From Clostridium sp. Marseille-P2415 (GTDB lineage Bacteria; Bacillota; Clostridia; Lachnospirales; Lachnospiraceae), in the NCBI RefSeq assembly GCF_900155545.1, contig NZ_LT732525.1, positions 867,989 to 931,988 of the forward strand: a stretch of DNA of 64,000 nucleotides, written 5' to 3'. Made by a program: the position numbers and the translations under genes. Every line of letters begins with the position of its first letter. Within the stretch, counting starts at the first letter, position 1. This document shows positions 62,310 through 64,000 of the stretch, one piece after another. Under the pieces are notes generated by a model. That model searched no databases. It saw only the letters and a program-made list of their open reading frames with translations, and had not been told where the DNA came from.

Positions 62310-63877
62310 CAGGACAACCTCCTCTTCTGCTTTAATACCGGCCTGATTCCGAATATTTCTTCAAAAAAATCTGCCTTTTGTTCAAATGCCACAGCCTCCA
62401 GTGTAATATCTCCTTCGTAGGAGGTGGTTACCACAAGCTGCCCTTCTTTCACGCTCATGCGGCTGTCAGACAGCTTCTGCCTGTGGCTCCGGTCCATGGA
62501 ATTGGCCAGCCTTAATATGGCGGTCAGCTTTGCCATTAAAATGGTAATATCCTCATGGGATATCTCCCCCTTTGTATTGCGGAACAGGTCTTCATTCAAG
62601 TGTATCCGGTTATAATCAAATTCCACGCCATTATACCGGACAACATTGGCAATGATCTCCCGCTCCATATGGGATAAGCCGATGATTTCCGTTGACATAA
62701 TAATGTTGTAGGCCGATTCACTGGGTTTTCTCATGCTGATAAATTTACCGCAGGCATGAAGGATCGCGGCGATCTGCAGGAGCAGGCGTTCCCGTTTTCC
62801 CATGCCATGGTATTTCTTCATACTGTCAAAGACAGCAAGCACATATTTTTCCATATTAACCGTATGGGGCCCATGGCATTTGTAGCGCTTTGCCATGTTC
62901 CTGGAAGCCGCCAGAATGTCCTCGGAGAAATCATGATTAAATTTTACAGCCTTTGTCTCTTCGGCATATTCGGCAGCTATGCTGTCGCAAAGACGGATTC
63001 CGGGAATCCAGAACATCTCTGCACCCGTCAGTTCCAGGACCCGTTTAAAGATGATGACGGCCGGGATCAGAAGGGCGGCATATTCGGCATTGACCCCAAA
63101 CCGGTCCTCAATCTGATCCAGCGACATCTCCCCTATTTTTTCATAATAGTCTATGAATTCCTCTGCGGTGATCTTCTCCACAGGTCTTTCCCCATGGGTT
63201 AAACGGGAAAGATAGAGGATGCTCTCCCCGATCCCGATCAGATTCTTTACTTCCCTGTCCTTTAAATACAGCTTCCGGAATGTGTCCAATTCATTGTCGA
63301 CCATCTCTTCAATCAGAGCATTCTGCATCCCAGCGTTGACCTGGACATATCCCAGCATTTCCCGGATCCTTAAGACGCCAAGCATCAGATTCTGGGTGGA
63401 AATCAGGGCATCCTTATCAAACAGAGACACCTGCATGCTCCCAAAGCCGACATCCACAATGGCGGTTCCTTTTTGTATGATCTTATTAAATTCCGCATCC
63501 TTTGAGGCAATGGCTTTGTAACTGATAAAACGCTGTTCGGAATTGCTGATGATCTGGACTTCAATTCCGGTCCTCACCCGGATCTGGTCCAGTACAATCT
63601 GGTTATTCTTTGCTTCTCTTATGGCGCTGGTGGCATAAGCCCGGTAACCGGCCACCTTATAAGTCTGCATCATATCAACGAATTGTTTGATAACGCAGCA
63701 CATTTCATCCACCAGCCCGTAGCTGATTTTTCCGTTTTTATAGGTATCCCTTCCAAGGGCGATGACATGGCGTACGTGGTCGACCCTTCGGATTCCGGTT
63801 TTGGCGGAAATCTCATAGATGCCAAGTTCCAGCTCGAACGATCCCACATCGATGGCAGCAAATAATTTAATTGCCAT
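62309..63877 (-). CDS. ppx: Ppx/GppA-family phosphatase with HD-like C-terminal domain
   Basis: A 522-residue protein. The first 300 residues form the ASKHA phosphatase fold, with FAAIDVGSFELELGIYE, TSAIREAKN and AIVDVGFGSMQVSLF as the phosphate loops (slightly changed from the DxGSNS and GGGS forms). The C-terminal 200 residues are HD-like (LLLQIAAILHACGKFISM, HMEREIIANVVRYN). ATG 63877 follows AGGA; an upstream ATG has no site. It degrades polyphosphate or pppGpp, opposite to Ppk1 in the same operon. Confidence 0.9.
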   Translation of the reverse strand: MAIKLFAAIDVGSFELELGIYEISAKTGIRRVDHVRHVIALGRDTYKNGKISYGLVDEMCCVIKQFVDMMQTYKVAGYRAYATSAIREAKNNQIVLDQIRVRTGIEVQIISNSEQRFISYKAIASKDAEFNKIIQKGTAIVDVGFGSMQVSLFDKDALISTQNLMLGVLRIREMLGYVQVNAGMQNALIEEMVDNELDTFRKLYLKDREVKNLIGIGESILYLSRLTHGERPVEKITAEEFIDYYEKIGEMSLDQIEDRFGVNAEYAALLIPAVIIFKRVLELTGAEMFWIPGIRLCDSIAAEYAEETKAVKFNHDFSEDILAASRNMAKRYKCHGPHTVNMEKYVLAVFDSMKKYHGMGKRERLLLQIAAILHACGKFISMRKPSESAYNIIMSTEIIGLSHMEREIIANVVRYNGVEFDYNRIHLNEDLFRNTKGEISHEDITILMAKLTAILRLANSMDRSHRQKLSDSRMSVKEGQLVVTTSYEGDITLEAVAFEQKADFFEEIFGIRPVLKQKRRLS

Positions 63878-64000
63878 ACTTGTCCTGCTACTCAAAATAC
63901 GGACAAATATATCCATATCGAGATTTTTCTTGTTTCATCCTATCTGTCCTCGTTTGATATAATCGCACTGACAACATTTGATGTGATAGTCCACAAGCTT

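Overview
The window reads like a low-to-mid GC, anaerobic Firmicutes chromosome, most likely a clostridium of the Lachnospiraceae (Lacrimispora or Clostridium saccharolyticum type). This is inferred from strong AGGAGG ribosome sites, several TTG starts, a type III glutamine synthetase, a CIRCE-controlled small heat-shock gene, an IspE-GntR gene pair, GPH-type sugar transport and the absence of a Gram-negative envelope gene set. There is no rRNA, tRNA, CRISPR array, prophage or transposase. The window is a mosaic of housekeeping operons and several small accessory loci.

Layout. 1-5.2 kb (minus strand): a TetR-controlled RND-type efflux operon (regulator, adaptor, pump, and the start of a secreted protein cut by the window edge). 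5.2-7.0 kb: ispE, a GntR regulator and a small acidic protein. 7.0-9.0 kb: glnK-amtB with a terminator-like hairpin at the very start of the leader. 9-13 kb: a small alarmone synthetase, a YesL-like protein, a membrane-anchored unknown, an acetyltransferase and a cyclophilin. 13.1-15.2 kb: a yyaL-type gene broken by an in-frame stop beside an inverted repeat. 15.3-22.6 kb: an inositol-type operon (iolG, iolI, a transporter fused to a cytidylate-kinase-like domain, iolE, iolH) under a LacI regulator with two matching operators. 22.6-27.6 kb: alanine/sodium symporter, zinc phospholipase-like protein, lipoprotein, BCCT transporter.

27.8-32.9 kb is a surface-glycan operon: glycosyltransferase, CDP-glucose synthesis and dehydration, RfbH C3-dehydratase, then LicD behind a 52-bp tandem repeat. 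33.1-39 kb, on the plus strand, holds a HAD phosphatase and a visibly A+T-richer catabolic island: PAS-LuxR regulator, Fe-S old-yellow-enzyme, TIM-barrel isomerase and Gfo/Idh dehydrogenase. 39-47.5 kb carries hsp20 (CIRCE), an M42 peptidase, glnN (GSIII) with its own leader attenuator, fba, a MATE pump, thrC and sfsA. 48.5-63.9 kb is mostly minus strand: two unknown membrane proteins, a YdjI-YdjG-YdjH-like SPFH/zinc-ribbon/TPM operon, a VanRS-like two-component system with an exported protein and an ABC exporter followed by endonuclease IV, and finally ppx-ppk1 for polyphosphate.

Themes: nitrogen assimilation (glnK-amtB and glnN share a leader design), inositol or related polyol and sugar catabolism (two separate TIM-barrel plus Gfo/Idh sets), envelope stress and surface decoration, and phosphate/alarmone stress metabolism. 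The most unusual items are the transporter-kinase fusion in the iol operon, the matching 5'-terminal attenuators, the hairpin repeat family seen at 12.7 and 28.7 kb, and the disrupted yyaL start region.
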